From JAXGQD01 sp964574395 (lineage in GTDB: Bacteria > Bacillota > Clostridia > Saccharofermentanales > Fastidiosipilaceae): DNA of 20,526 nt. Shown piece after piece: positions 14,455 to 20,526 of the stretch (positions are counted from its first letter, which is position 1; every line of letters begins with the position of its first letter). The notes beneath the pieces were generated by a model. That model ran no database searches and had not been told where the DNA came from. It was given only the letters and a program-made list of their open reading frames with translations. The position numbers were made by a program, and so were the translations under genes. The stretch is taken from contig CAZNNL010000036.1 in the NCBI GenBank assembly GCA_964574395.1, positions 1-20,526 on the forward strand, in the 5' to 3' direction.

Positions 14455-15843
14455 TTAGTTTGTTGCTTGAGATTTTTTGCCAAAGCTCCGTGATTTTGGG
14501 CGTTTGCTCCCGCCATCAGGAACAAAAGCTGACTTTGACTTTGGACGATTTGCTTTAGTTTTTGAAGTCGTGGCTGACTTCGATTTGGGCCGCCATTGTT
14601 TGCTTTCCGACTTTTGCGAGCGATCTGGCGCTCCGCTTTTTCTTAGCGGGAGTTTCGCTTTGGGGGAGGGCTTTTTGCCAGTATTATCAGCCTTCTTTTC
14701 ACGTTTTTCTTCAAGAATCTCCCATTCTTTGGGAACAAGACGCGCTTCGATTTCCGCTCCGGAAAACGCCGAAATTTCCGAGATGCGATTGTATGTGTTA
14801 GGGGTAACAATCGTGATGGCGCGGCCTTTCTGACCGGCCCTGGCGGTACGACCGATGCGATGGACGTAGTAGGCGTCAGACGTTGGTATGTCGTAGTTAA
14901 TAATTAGATCTATGTCGCTGACGTCAATGCCCCTCGCAGCTACATCCGTCGCGACGAGAATAGTGTAATGTCCCCCGCGAAATTTCTGCATGATTTGGGT
15001 GCGCGCCCCTTGTGTCATGCCTCCGTGGAGACCTTCCGCGCTATAGCCCCATGACTTAAGCTTATTCGTCGTCGAATCGACCATCCGCTGCGTATTGCAA
15101 AAAATCACAGCCTTCTCAGCAGCCTGATCCGCCATGATGTGCTGGAGTAGTTTCATCTTCAAACGCTGAGGCGCCATGTAGTAGAGTTGTTCGATATCCG
15201 GGCGATTCTCGTCTGAATCCTCAATTTTTACGGTAACAGGATTTTCTTGATGTTCTTTGGCAAAATTCAAAATCGCCTTAGGCATCGTCGCAGAAAAGAA
15301 CACCTTTTGCGGCTCATGCAAGTGAATCATGACTTTGGCAATGTCATCCCGAAAGCCCATGTCAAACATCTCATCAGCTTCGTCCAAAACAAAAAGTTCT
15401 ACACTTTCGAGTTTTAAGACTTTGCGCTCGATAAGATCCAGCACGCGACCTGGGGTACCGACAACCACCTGAACGCCATACTTAAGACGCCTGATTTGTC
15501 GGTAGATTGGCGTACCACCAAAAACAGGCATGACGGTCAAATCTTTTAAGTAGCGTCCAAGACGCAGAATTTCTTCGGATATTTGCATCGCAAGTTCACG
15601 GGTAGGAACTAGGATAAGACTTTGGAGTTTGTTGTTATTGAGATCTAAAGCTTCGAGAATGGGGATGCCAAAGGCGGCGGTTTTGCCACTTCCGGTTTGC
15701 GCCTGACCTATTAAGTCGCGTCCTGCTAATAATTCTGGCAAAGCCATCTCTTGTATCGGTGTCAATTCTTCAAAAGACATAGCGCTTAACGCACGCCTCA
15801 CCGGTTCAGACAGTTGGGAAATAGTGTTTTCGTTTTTAATCAT
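14455..15843 (-). CDS. DEAD-box ATP-dependent RNA helicase
   Basis: This 462-residue helicase has the full DEAD-box set: Q-motif FEELTPIQ (24-31), motif I AQTGSGKT (48-55), PTRELA, VLDEADEMFDMGF, FSATMP and HRIGRTARAG. The C-terminal 90 residues are a low-complexity Lys/Ser/Pro-rich basic tail (KPSPKAK, RPKSKS repeated), as in RNA-binding tails of the CshA/DeaD type. It would act in RNA unwinding for ribosome assembly or mRNA decay. The start is uncertain. The ATG at 15843 gives a standard N terminus but has no Shine-Dalgarno. A TTG at 15942 has GGGAG 8 nt before it but adds 33 residues that do not look like helicase sequence. It ends convergent with sodA. The 249 bp upstream hold no gene. 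Confidence 0.92.
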   Translation of the reverse strand: MIKNENTISQLSEPVRRALSAMSFEELTPIQEMALPELLAGRDLIGQAQTGSGKTAAFGIPILEALDLNNNKLQSLILVPTRELAMQISEEILRLGRYLKDLTVMPVFGGTPIYRQIRRLKYGVQVVVGTPGRVLDLIERKVLKLESVELFVLDEADEMFDMGFRDDIAKVMIHLHEPQKVFFSATMPKAILNFAKEHQENPVTVKIEDSDENRPDIEQLYYMAPQRLKMKLLQHIMADQAAEKAVIFCNTQRMVDSTTNKLKSWGYSAEGLHGGMTQGARTQIMQKFRGGHYTILVATDVAARGIDVSDIDLIINYDIPTSDAYYVHRIGRTARAGQKGRAITIVTPNTYNRISEISAFSGAEIEARLVPKEWEILEEKREKKADNTGKKPSPKAKLPLRKSGAPDRSQKSESKQWRPKSKSATTSKTKANRPKSKSAFVPDGGSKRPKSRSFGKKSQATN

Positions 15844-16017
15844 CAGCAGAGTGTAACACGGATTTGTAAAAAAGCGAGGGTTTATTGGAAATTTGTTCTT
15901 GCTATAGATTGGAATGCCCGTTTTCTGGGGCGATGGTGCCAAGTTTTCAACTCCCTGTAAGAAACAGAGGGCTTTTCCCTTGAATCGCTGCAGTAGCCTG
16001 AAAAGTTGTCACTCCAC

Positions 16018-16049
16018 GCATGGTTAGCACACCCTAATCATGCTAAAAT
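16018..16049 (+). promoter_or_regulatory. Inverted repeat and -10 box upstream of the FrnE-like gene
   Basis: GCATGGTTAG (16018-16027) and CTAATCATGC (16034-16043) form a 10-bp inverted repeat with one mismatch and a 6-bp spacer. A -10-like TAAAAT follows at 16044-16049, about 44 bp before the start. The inner GTTAG-N6-CTAA core has the same layout as the element at sodA. An overlapping TTAGCA...TGCTAA repeat is also present. Confidence 0.45.
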
Positions 16050-16092
16050 GAGGTAGTAAACACAAACATCAGCTGATGAGAAAGAACCTAAT

Positions 16093-16719
16093 ATGAAAAT
16101 TGAACTTTGGAGCGACTATATTTGTCCCTACTGCTACATTAGTAATGTGAATTTCGAAAAAGCATTCGAAGCATTTCCCAGACGGAGCGAAATCGAGCTC
16201 ATTCACCACGCGTTCCAGCTTTTGCCAGACGCACATTACGACAATAATCCACCCTACTACGAGACTTTGGCGTCTGCATCACAGAAAACAATAGAGGAAA
16301 TCAAAGATAGAGATAAACCCGTTCTTGAGCTCGCCAAAAGATACAAGGTACCGATTGATTTTGAAAAAATTCAACTTGCGAATACGGCCAAAGCCCATAA
16401 ACTTACGTATCTTGCTGAAGAAAACAAGCTGCAACACCAGTGGGTTTCGCGCGTTTTCAAAGCCTATTTTGTCGACGGTCTAAACATCGCCGACGAGAAG
16501 ACACTAAAAAATTTAGCATTAGAGGTAGGTCTACCCGTCGACGACCTGGCAGAAACACTAAATTCAAAGTCCTACGAAGAACGCATGCACCAGGAAAGGG
16601 AAGAGGCCTATAAAATCAATTTCGCCACTATCCCATATTATTTAATTAATGGCAAAACCGAGCTCCCCACCACGCTAGGCCCTGATGAATACTTAGAAAT
16701 ACTACAAGAGCATATTTAA
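16093..16719 (+). CDS. DsbA-family oxidoreductase, FrnE-like
   Basis: This 208-residue protein belongs to the DsbA-like thioredoxin-fold family of the FrnE type. The active site WSDYICPYCYI has Cys11 and Cys14, a helical insert follows, and the cis-proline lies in ATIPYYLING near residue 180. No signal peptide is present, so it is cytoplasmic, unlike true DsbA. Relatives act as thiol-disulfide oxidoreductases in oxidative stress or as 2-hydroxychromene-2-carboxylate isomerase-like enzymes; the CPYC motif favours the redox role. The Shine-Dalgarno is weak (GAGAAAG), 8-9 nt before the ATG. A 10-bp inverted repeat and a -10 box lie upstream. The gene is single and ends in a strong hairpin shared with tRNA-Ser. 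Confidence 0.9.
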   Translation: MKIELWSDYICPYCYISNVNFEKAFEAFPRRSEIELIHHAFQLLPDAHYDNNPPYYETLASASQKTIEEIKDRDKPVLELAKRYKVPIDFEKIQLANTAKAHKLTYLAEENKLQHQWVSRVFKAYFVDGLNIADEKTLKNLALEVGLPVDDLAETLNSKSYEERMHQEREEAYKINFATIPYYLINGKTELPTTLGPDEYLEILQEHI

Positions 16720-16763
16720 TGCACATCGTCCGTTTTAATACGCTAGCGGATCATAAAAAAACA

Positions 16764-16805
16764 AACGAAAACCCCTGCAAACATTGATTTACAGGGGTTT
16801 TCGTT
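16764..16805. terminator. Strong bidirectional terminator between FrnE-like gene and tRNA-Ser
   Basis: AACGAAAACCCCTG (16764-16777) pairs perfectly with CAGGGGTTTTCGTT (16792-16805), loop 14 nt. On the minus strand the stem is followed by TGTTTTTTT, a strong T-tract for the tRNA transcript. On the plus strand TTTTCGTT is weaker. Confidence 0.88.
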
Positions 16806-16819
16806 CATATAAAATGATA

Positions 16820-16908
16820 TGGCGGAGAAGGAGGGATTCGAACCCTCGCACGCTTTCACGCCTAACGATTTAGCAAACCGTCCCCTTCGGCCTCTTGGGT
16901 ACTTCTCC
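16820..16908 (-). tRNA. tRNA-Ser (anticodon GCU), CCA encoded
   Basis: On the minus strand the acceptor GGAGAAG pairs with CTTCTCC, followed by discriminator G and an encoded CCA (16822-16820). The anticodon loop reads TTTGCTAA with anticodon GCT, in the stem GACGG/CCGTT. A long variable arm (near GGCGTGAAAGCG) and the T-loop GGTTCGAATCC identify a type II serine tRNA of 89 nt. It reads AGU and AGC codons. Confidence 0.96.
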
Positions 16909-16945
16909 AAAGCGCTGTGTTTTCATACTTAGAATATGCTTTGAC

Positions 16946-16974
16946 ATCTTACAATGCGCTTGAAAAACTGTCAA
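16946..16974 (-). promoter_or_regulatory. Promoter of tRNA-Ser
   Basis: On the minus strand TTGACA (16974-16969), a 17-bp spacer and TAAGAT (16951-16946) lie 38 bp before the 5' end of the tRNA. Confidence 0.8.
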
Positions 16975-17025
16975 ATAGATTTTCGAGTGGCGGGTTTTGT
17001 TTTGCCAAAAATTTCGCAGAACTAC

Positions 17026-17054
17026 TTGACCTGTCGTAGTAGTGCTGATATTAA
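17026..17054 (+). promoter_or_regulatory. Promoter of the DUF1700-like membrane protein gene
   Basis: TTGACC (17026-17031), a 17-bp spacer and TATTAA (17049-17054) lie 36 bp before the start at 17090. A TTTTGCCAAAA motif lies at 17000-17010. Confidence 0.6.
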
Positions 17055-17089
17055 AAGCGTCATTAACAATATCATGGAGGAGATGAATG

Positions 17090-17808
17090 ATGGAAACGAT
17101 TAGGCAATATATTGACAATCTTTTGCGGGTTTACCCAAATCTGCGGAGGCGGATCGACTACATAGGAATATTTTGCAAGATAGTGAGGAGCGTTTTTCTG
17201 ATTTGTTGGCGCAGGGCCATTCAGAAGCAGAAGCGCTTGGGCTTGTTATTCAACAGTTTGGGAGCTTTGACGACATTCGTAAGCAATTGGGTGTCGGAGC
17301 GATTGATGCGGATCTTGTTGCCAAAAGGCAGGCTATGGCGGAGGAGTATAAAGTCTTTCGCAAGCGTTTCACTGTAGCCATCGTTATCGGTGTTGTGCTG
17401 GGGATTTTGGCTGTTGTCTTGGGTGGTGTTGCGAGTGCTTTTAGCGATGGGGAAGTGTTGACGATATTGGGCTTCTTTTTGCCAGTAACAGGCGCAGCTG
17501 CAATCTTTGTGTACTTCGGAATTCATAATGCACGCTACATGAATTACTTCAGGGCGAACAAAATGTACGACTATTTGGATGAAGAAAGTTACGAAAAGGC
17601 ACGGCTTCTTGATCAAGAAAGTCTTGATAATTCTTTTGGCAAAACCGGCCCCACCCGCGCCGAAAGAGAAAGAAGCGAACGCATTAGCGGAGCCCTTTGG
17701 GTGATGGCAGTGGCGGTTTTTCTAAGCCTAGGCTTTATCGGTGGCTGGTGGCATCCAGGTTGGCTGGTCTTCGTAGCCGCAGTAGCTATACAAATGTTTA
17801 TTCTCTAA
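17090..17808 (+). pseudogene. DUF1700/permease-prefix-type membrane protein, frameshifted
   Basis: The ATG at 17090 with GGAGGAG 7 nt before it opens METIRQYIDNLL, the usual N terminus of this family. That frame then leaves the family pattern, while another frame continues as LPKSAEADRLHRN, then LQDSEERFSDLLAQGHSEAEALG and four predicted membrane segments up to 17808. Joining the frames at the GGG run 17127-17129 needs one extra base and yields a normal protein of about 240 residues, LLR-G-LPKSAEAD. This is a true single-base deletion or an error in a homopolymer of a draft assembly. Related proteins usually sit beside a PadR-type regulator; none is here. Their role is unclear, possibly membrane stress. 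The coding evidence on both sides of the break is strong. Confidence 0.8.
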
Positions 17809-17817
17809 GACAGGCAT

Positions 17818-17876
17818 GACTACAGGCGTAAACAAATTGTGTGAGCCAACGACGCGTCAATAAAAACCCTGTAGTC
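17818..17876. repeat. Long-range inverted repeat GACTACAGG / CCTGTAGTC
   Basis: Perfect 9-bp arms (17818-17826 and 17868-17876) are 41 nt apart, just after the membrane protein stop codon. CTTTA follows the second arm, a weak T-tract. It may be an inefficient terminator or a structured RNA end. Confidence 0.35.
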
Positions 17877-17877
17877 C

Positions 17878-17906
17878 TTTACCAGCAAACGCAGCTCCGC
17901 TACAAT
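17878..17906 (+). promoter_or_regulatory. Promoter of the DUF1801 gene
   Basis: TTTACC (17878-17883), a 17-bp spacer and TACAAT (17901-17906) lie 30 bp before the start at 17936. Confidence 0.6.
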
Positions 17907-17935
17907 GAATAAAGCATTGGCAAAGGAGCCACACC

Positions 17936-18358
17936 ATGGCCGAACAAAAAACCAAACCCCAAGACATCGATGTAAGGGCACATCTCGAAAAAATCGAAAA
18001 CCCCAGGCGCAGGGCTGAAGCTTTGCGCCTTTTAGATATTTTCACCGAAACCACAGGCTGGCCCGCTGTCTTGTGGGGCGACAGCATCATCGGTTTTGGG
18101 TCCTACCATTACAAGTACGCAAGTGGCCACGAAGGTGACGCCGCGATTGTCGCTTTCTCCCCGCGCAAAGCCCGACTTGTCCTCTACCTCGCAATCTACG
18201 ACGAAAAAGGAAAAGCCTTTCTCGAGCGTCTGGGCAAACACAAATCTTCCGTAGCCTGCGTTTACGTCAACAAACTGGAAGACATAGACGAACACGTTTT
18301 GCGCGAAATGATTACCTACACTCAAGAGTATGTCCAAGCCCTCTACCCGCAAGCATAA
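17936..18358 (+). CDS. DUF1801 domain protein
   Basis: This 140-residue cytoplasmic protein matches the DUF1801 family through WPAVLWGDSIIGFGSYHYKYASGHEGD, FSPRKARLVLYL and the C-terminal Lys/Asp-rich helices, with normal length. The fold resembles the YdhG/frataxin-like group, and the function is not established. No catalytic motif can be named. AAAGGAG lies 7-8 nt before the ATG. It has its own promoter and is followed after 42 nt by the SixA-like gene, whose leader is nearly the same (ATTGGCAAA, GGAGCC, CAC before ATG). The two may be one transcript. Confidence 0.85.
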   Translation: MAEQKTKPQDIDVRAHLEKIENPRRRAEALRLLDIFTETTGWPAVLWGDSIIGFGSYHYKYASGHEGDAAIVAFSPRKARLVLYLAIYDEKGKAFLERLGKHKSSVACVYVNKLEDIDEHVLREMITYTQEYVQALYPQA

Positions 18359-18400
18359 AACTTTGTCCATCATAATAATATTGGCAAAAGGAGCCCACCC

Positions 18401-18877
18401 ATGTACCTCGTTTTTGTAAGACACGGAAAAGCAGAATACGGATATGATGACTTCTACCGCGCCCTAACCCCAGAGGGCATCGAAGCATTGCGCAATTTCT
18501 ATCCTAAATTAGAAAACGCATTGCGCGATAGCATTACGGACTTCAACGCTGCCACGATGACCGTGCTAACAAGTCCGAAAATCCGTGCACTCCAAACAGC
18601 CGAATTACTGGTAGAGCATCTCGGACTCGATGGCCTTGAAGAAGTAGAAGAACTGATGAATTACTCCTTGGCTTCCGCATTGAAAGCAGCGCGAAAAACT
18701 GGTAGCGATGTCGTTTTCATGGTTGGCCACGATCCCATGTGTAGCGTGTGGGTGTCGGAGCTTTGCCAAGAAGAAGTTTCTTTCAAAAAAGGCGCCGCCG
18801 CCCTCGTTGACTACCGCCGACCGAATGAGCTTGTCAAACCACTCGTATGGTACCTGAGCCCAGGAAAAGCGAGATAA
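18401..18877 (+). CDS. sixA: SixA-like phosphohistidine phosphatase (histidine phosphatase family)
   Basis: This 158-residue protein is of the small histidine phosphatase family, SixA branch. The catalytic motif is FVRHGKAE, with Arg7 and nucleophile His8. LTSPKIRALQTAELL carries the second conserved arginine, and MVGHDPM the second histidine, His110. SixA removes phosphate from histidine of signalling or phosphotransfer proteins; in E. coli it acts on NPr of the nitrogen PTS. The target here is unknown, and the gene could equally act on a small phospho-compound. AAAAGGAG lies 8 nt before the ATG. The gene lies 42 nt after the DUF1801 gene and 64 nt before the assembly gap. No terminator is visible. 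Confidence 0.87.
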   Translation: MYLVFVRHGKAEYGYDDFYRALTPEGIEALRNFYPKLENALRDSITDFNAATMTVLTSPKIRALQTAELLVEHLGLDGLEEVEELMNYSLASALKAARKTGSDVVFMVGHDPMCSVWVSELCQEEVSFKKGAAALVDYRRPNELVKPLVWYLSPGKAR

Positions 18878-18916
18878 AGTGGGCCAGGGTTCTTGCTTAA
18901 TACAAACTGTAAGATG

Positions 18917-18941
18917 CAAAAACGACGCTCCATCAAACTCC
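18917..18941 (+). repeat. 25-nt direct repeat, left of the assembly gap
   Basis: The 25 nt from CAAAAACGACGC to AAACTCC end exactly at the gap and recur identically at 19042-19066. The cause is either an unmerged contig overlap or a real tandem repeat. Confidence 0.9.
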
Positions 18942-19041
18942 NNNNNNNNNNNNNNNNNNNNNNNNNNNNNNNNNNNNNNNNNNNNNNNNNNNNNNNNNNN
19001 NNNNNNNNNNNNNNNNNNNNNNNNNNNNNNNNNNNNNNNNN
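18942..19041. other. Scaffold gap of 100 N
   Basis: Exactly 100 undetermined bases, a usual placeholder for a gap of unknown size. The window therefore comes from a draft scaffold, and anything between the sixA-like gene and the small membrane protein gene could be missing. Confidence 0.98.
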
Positions 19042-19066
19042 CAAAAACGACGCTCCATCAAACTCC
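19042..19066 (+). repeat. 25-nt direct repeat, right of the assembly gap
   Basis: Identical to 18917-18941 and starting with the first base after the gap. The sequence up to 19113 holds no gene. Confidence 0.9.
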
Positions 19067-19102
19067 ACCTTGATACAGCGGATTTTTTGCTACGCCCCCC
19101 AA

Positions 19103-19136
19103 AAAAACAAAAAAGCCCCCTGCATTGCAGGAGGCT
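19103..19136 (-). terminator. Intrinsic terminator of the small membrane protein gene
   Basis: On the minus strand AGCC-T-CCTGC pairs with GCAGG-G-GGCT around a 3-nt loop (19136-19114), then TTTTTTGTTTTTTT. It lies 22 nt beyond the stop at 19158. Confidence 0.88.
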
Positions 19137-19157
19137 CTGAAGTAGTAAATATAAAAC

Positions 19158-19559
19158 TTATGGCTTTCCTGTTTTGATATTGTAAGCAGCGTAGGTATAA
19201 AGTCCTGGCAAAATCAAACCAAGCAAGAAACCAACTATCCCGAAAGTACCACCAGCCGCGATGCTGATTATTTGACCAAGGATTGCAAGACCAATAACAA
19301 TCAAACCAAGATTAAAAAGTTTTGGCGCCATCGGTGGATTCATGTAATTGCTTACACCCTTGATTCCTGCAATCAGCTGAAAAACTGTTCCCGCGATAGA
19401 CAGAATAATACCCAGATAAATTAATCCAGAATAAACACCCATTGCAATCAATACAGCTGCACCAAATAATGATAATATCGAAAGCAAAGCAGCAATTCCG
19501 CCCCCAACAATCATGATAATTGAAGTAATTTGTAAGAGCTTTTGTGATGAACTTGGCAT
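19158..19559 (-). CDS. Small multi-pass membrane protein of unknown function
   Basis: This 133-residue protein is almost wholly hydrophobic, with about four membrane segments near residues 9-29, 33-62, 81-101 and 105-125, rich in Gly, Ile and Leu. A short polar loop (GVSNYMNPPMAPK) divides it into two similar halves, and the tail is NIKTGKP. I do not recognise the family. GGGAGG lies 8 nt before the ATG. The leader contains the hairpin at 19579-19595, a strong -10 lies further upstream, and a terminator follows, so it is a single-gene unit. A membrane-packing or stress-related role is possible but not supported. Confidence 0.72.
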   Translation of the reverse strand: MPSSSQKLLQITSIIMIVGGGIAALLSILSLFGAAVLIAMGVYSGLIYLGIILSIAGTVFQLIAGIKGVSNYMNPPMAPKLFNLGLIVIGLAILGQIISIAAGGTFGIVGFLLGLILPGLYTYAAYNIKTGKP

Positions 19560-19578
19560 AATTTTTCCTCCCTATATG

Positions 19579-19595
19579 TGCTTGATTTTCAAGCA
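19579..19595 (-). promoter_or_regulatory. Hairpin in the leader of the small membrane protein gene
   Basis: TGCTTGA and TCAAGCA form a perfect 7-bp inverted repeat with a 3-nt loop, 20 nt before the start codon and close to the Shine-Dalgarno. It may affect translation or mRNA stability, or be an operator. Confidence 0.4.
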
Positions 19596-19622
19596 GCAAA
19601 CCTATTATTAAATAACAATTCT

Positions 19623-19628
19623 ATTATA
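19623..19628 (-). promoter_or_regulatory. Candidate -10 element of the small membrane protein gene
   Basis: The minus strand reads TATAAT, 64 nt before the start at 19559. No good -35 is seen. The rest of 19629-19820 is AT-rich, without a gene; it holds a TTTTTGGCAAAA motif (19701-19712) and a plus-strand TACAAT for the next gene. Confidence 0.5.
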
Positions 19629-19820
19629 CTGTATGCAATGTTAAAAAAGTATTAAATTATCGCTAACAATATAGATAATTTGATATTCAAAATAATGTTG
19701 TTTTTGGCAAAATGATACAATACCATCAAACACCTGACGAAACACAGCACAAACCAAACTTGGATTGCTGCCCCCGTTTCCAAGGACTTTTACCCATCAC
19801 ATACTAGAGTTGGAGACATT

Positions 19821-20474
19821 ATGTGCGGCAGATATTATCTCGAACCTGAAAAAGGCTTACCTGAACTAGAGCGAATTCGTAAATATATCCAAGAACGTTT
19901 TGGTGACGAAGCGTTGGATAGTTTAAAGACAGGTGAAGTTTTTCCTGGCGATAGGGTGCCGGTGCTTTTGCCAGCAGTATTGCCTTCAGAACAAAGCTCT
20001 TCCTCGAAATCATCAGATGATGAATCTGCGCCAAAAGGCTCATTTATCGCGGTGCCGATGCAATGGGGCTACCCAGGTTTTGACAAGAACTTGCTCATCA
20101 ACGCCAGAGCCGAAACCGCAGCAGACAAGCCAACTTTTCGTGAAGCCGTTCGCAGTCAGCGCTGCATCATTCCCAGTAACGGTTTCGTTGAATATTCCCA
20201 CGACAGCAAAGGGCGCGCAATCGATAAGTTTCGCTTTAACACGGAAGAACAAGGCATGCTTTATATGGCCGGCTTGGTTTTGATGCACGAAGGAGATGCG
20301 CGATTCGTTATCTTGACCAGAGCAGCCAACAACTCGATGGCGATGGTACATCATCGTATGCCTGTGATAGTGGCAAAAGAACAACTGAAAGACTATTTAA
20401 CAGATAACGCTGTTGCCCAAACAATTCTCGCTGAATCCAATCCGCTGTTAATCCATTTTCCAGCCGCTCGCTAG
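19821..20474 (+). CDS. SRAP domain protein (YedK/HMCES-type abasic site processing)
   Basis: This 217-residue protein is of the SOS response-associated peptidase family, which forms a covalent thiazolidine crosslink with abasic sites in single-stranded DNA through the N-terminal cysteine. The start MCGRYY places Cys2 correctly after Met removal. The other active-site residues are Asn94 in INARAET, Glu124 in GFVEY and His177/His178 in VHHRMPV, matching Asn75, Glu105 and His160 of E. coli YedK. A Ser-rich insert at about residues 55-75 (SEQSSSSKSSDDESAPKG) is unusual and probably a disordered loop. GTTGGAG lies 6 nt before the ATG. I see no LexA box upstream. The 52 nt after the stop hold no identifiable gene. 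Confidence 0.93.
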   Translation: MCGRYYLEPEKGLPELERIRKYIQERFGDEALDSLKTGEVFPGDRVPVLLPAVLPSEQSSSSKSSDDESAPKGSFIAVPMQWGYPGFDKNLLINARAETAADKPTFREAVRSQRCIIPSNGFVEYSHDSKGRAIDKFRFNTEEQGMLYMAGLVLMHEGDARFVILTRAANNSMAMVHHRMPVIVAKEQLKDYLTDNAVAQTILAESNPLLIHFPAAR

Positions 20475-20526
20475 GGAGAGGTCTCGTAGCGCTAGCTCCC
20501 CGAGAGCGTCAAAACTGTCCATTCGC

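Noticed and set aside
15950..15985. Hairpin CCCTGT / ACAGAGGG upstream of the helicase
   Set aside because: The stem is short and bulged, and the T-tract is weak; no gene on that strand needs a terminator there.
16024..16046. CIRCE element (TTAGCA ... TGCTAA) at the FrnE-like gene
   Set aside because: CIRCE needs TTAGCACTC-N9-GAGTGCTAA; here the arms are 6 bp and the spacing differs.
18917..19066. CRISPR repeat around the assembly gap
   Set aside because: Only two copies, no known spacer and no cas genes; a contig overlap explains it more simply.
20475..20526. Possible tRNA or hairpin gene start at the right edge (GGAGAGGTCTCGTAGCGCTAGC)
   Set aside because: No D-arm or anticodon arm pattern can be fitted, and the window ends.

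Overview
The window reads as chromosomal DNA of a strictly or mostly anaerobic Gram-positive bacterium of the class Clostridia. The grounds are the oxygen-sensitive class III ribonucleotide reductase (nrdD and nrdG) with NrdR boxes, strong AGGAGG-type ribosome binding sites, many lipoproteins with LAAC/IAC lipoboxes, a DUF438-hemerythrin-PAS protein and moderate GC. I cannot name a genus. The sequence is a draft: a 100-N scaffold gap lies at 18942-19041.

Layout. 1-2412: an AT-rich AAA ATPase (DUF4143 type), probably acquired, then a BadF/BadG-type sugar kinase homologue. 2462-4436: a rhodanese lipoprotein facing away from an unknown lipoprotein, then an OsmC-family protein. 4458-8100 (minus strand): a mini-protein that is almost only a cell-wall sorting signal, then nrdG, then nrdD, with two NrdR-type boxes directly upstream of nrdD. 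NrdD carries its own C-terminal redoxin domain. 8166-11997: a LURP-one-like protein, a lipid-anchored trigger-factor-like foldase, an SGNH esterase and a lipid-anchored PQQ-type sugar dehydrogenase homologue. 12069-14349: a DUF438/hemerythrin/PAS protein and a superoxide dismutase, divergent around a 475-bp spacer full of repeats. 14455-16908: a DEAD-box RNA helicase, a FrnE/DsbA-like oxidoreductase and tRNA-Ser(GCU). 17090-18877: a frameshifted DUF1700-like membrane protein, a DUF1801 protein and a SixA-like phosphatase. 19158-20474: a small membrane protein and an SRAP (YedK/HMCES-type) DNA-protein crosslink protein.

Common themes are redox and oxygen stress (SOD, DUF438-HHE, OsmC, rhodanese, FrnE, anaerobic RNR) and housekeeping. 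I see no phage, CRISPR array, insertion sequence or defence island. The least explained signals are in non-coding sequence: (i) the short motif TTTTGGCAAAA, with 15 exact 9-bp core matches on both strands, in genes and between them; (ii) a cluster of about five copies of a 23-bp unit containing CAGCTTGTACG upstream of sodA; (iii) a GTTAG-N6-CTAAC-like element at both genes flanking that cluster. The redoxin fused to NrdD is the most notable protein.
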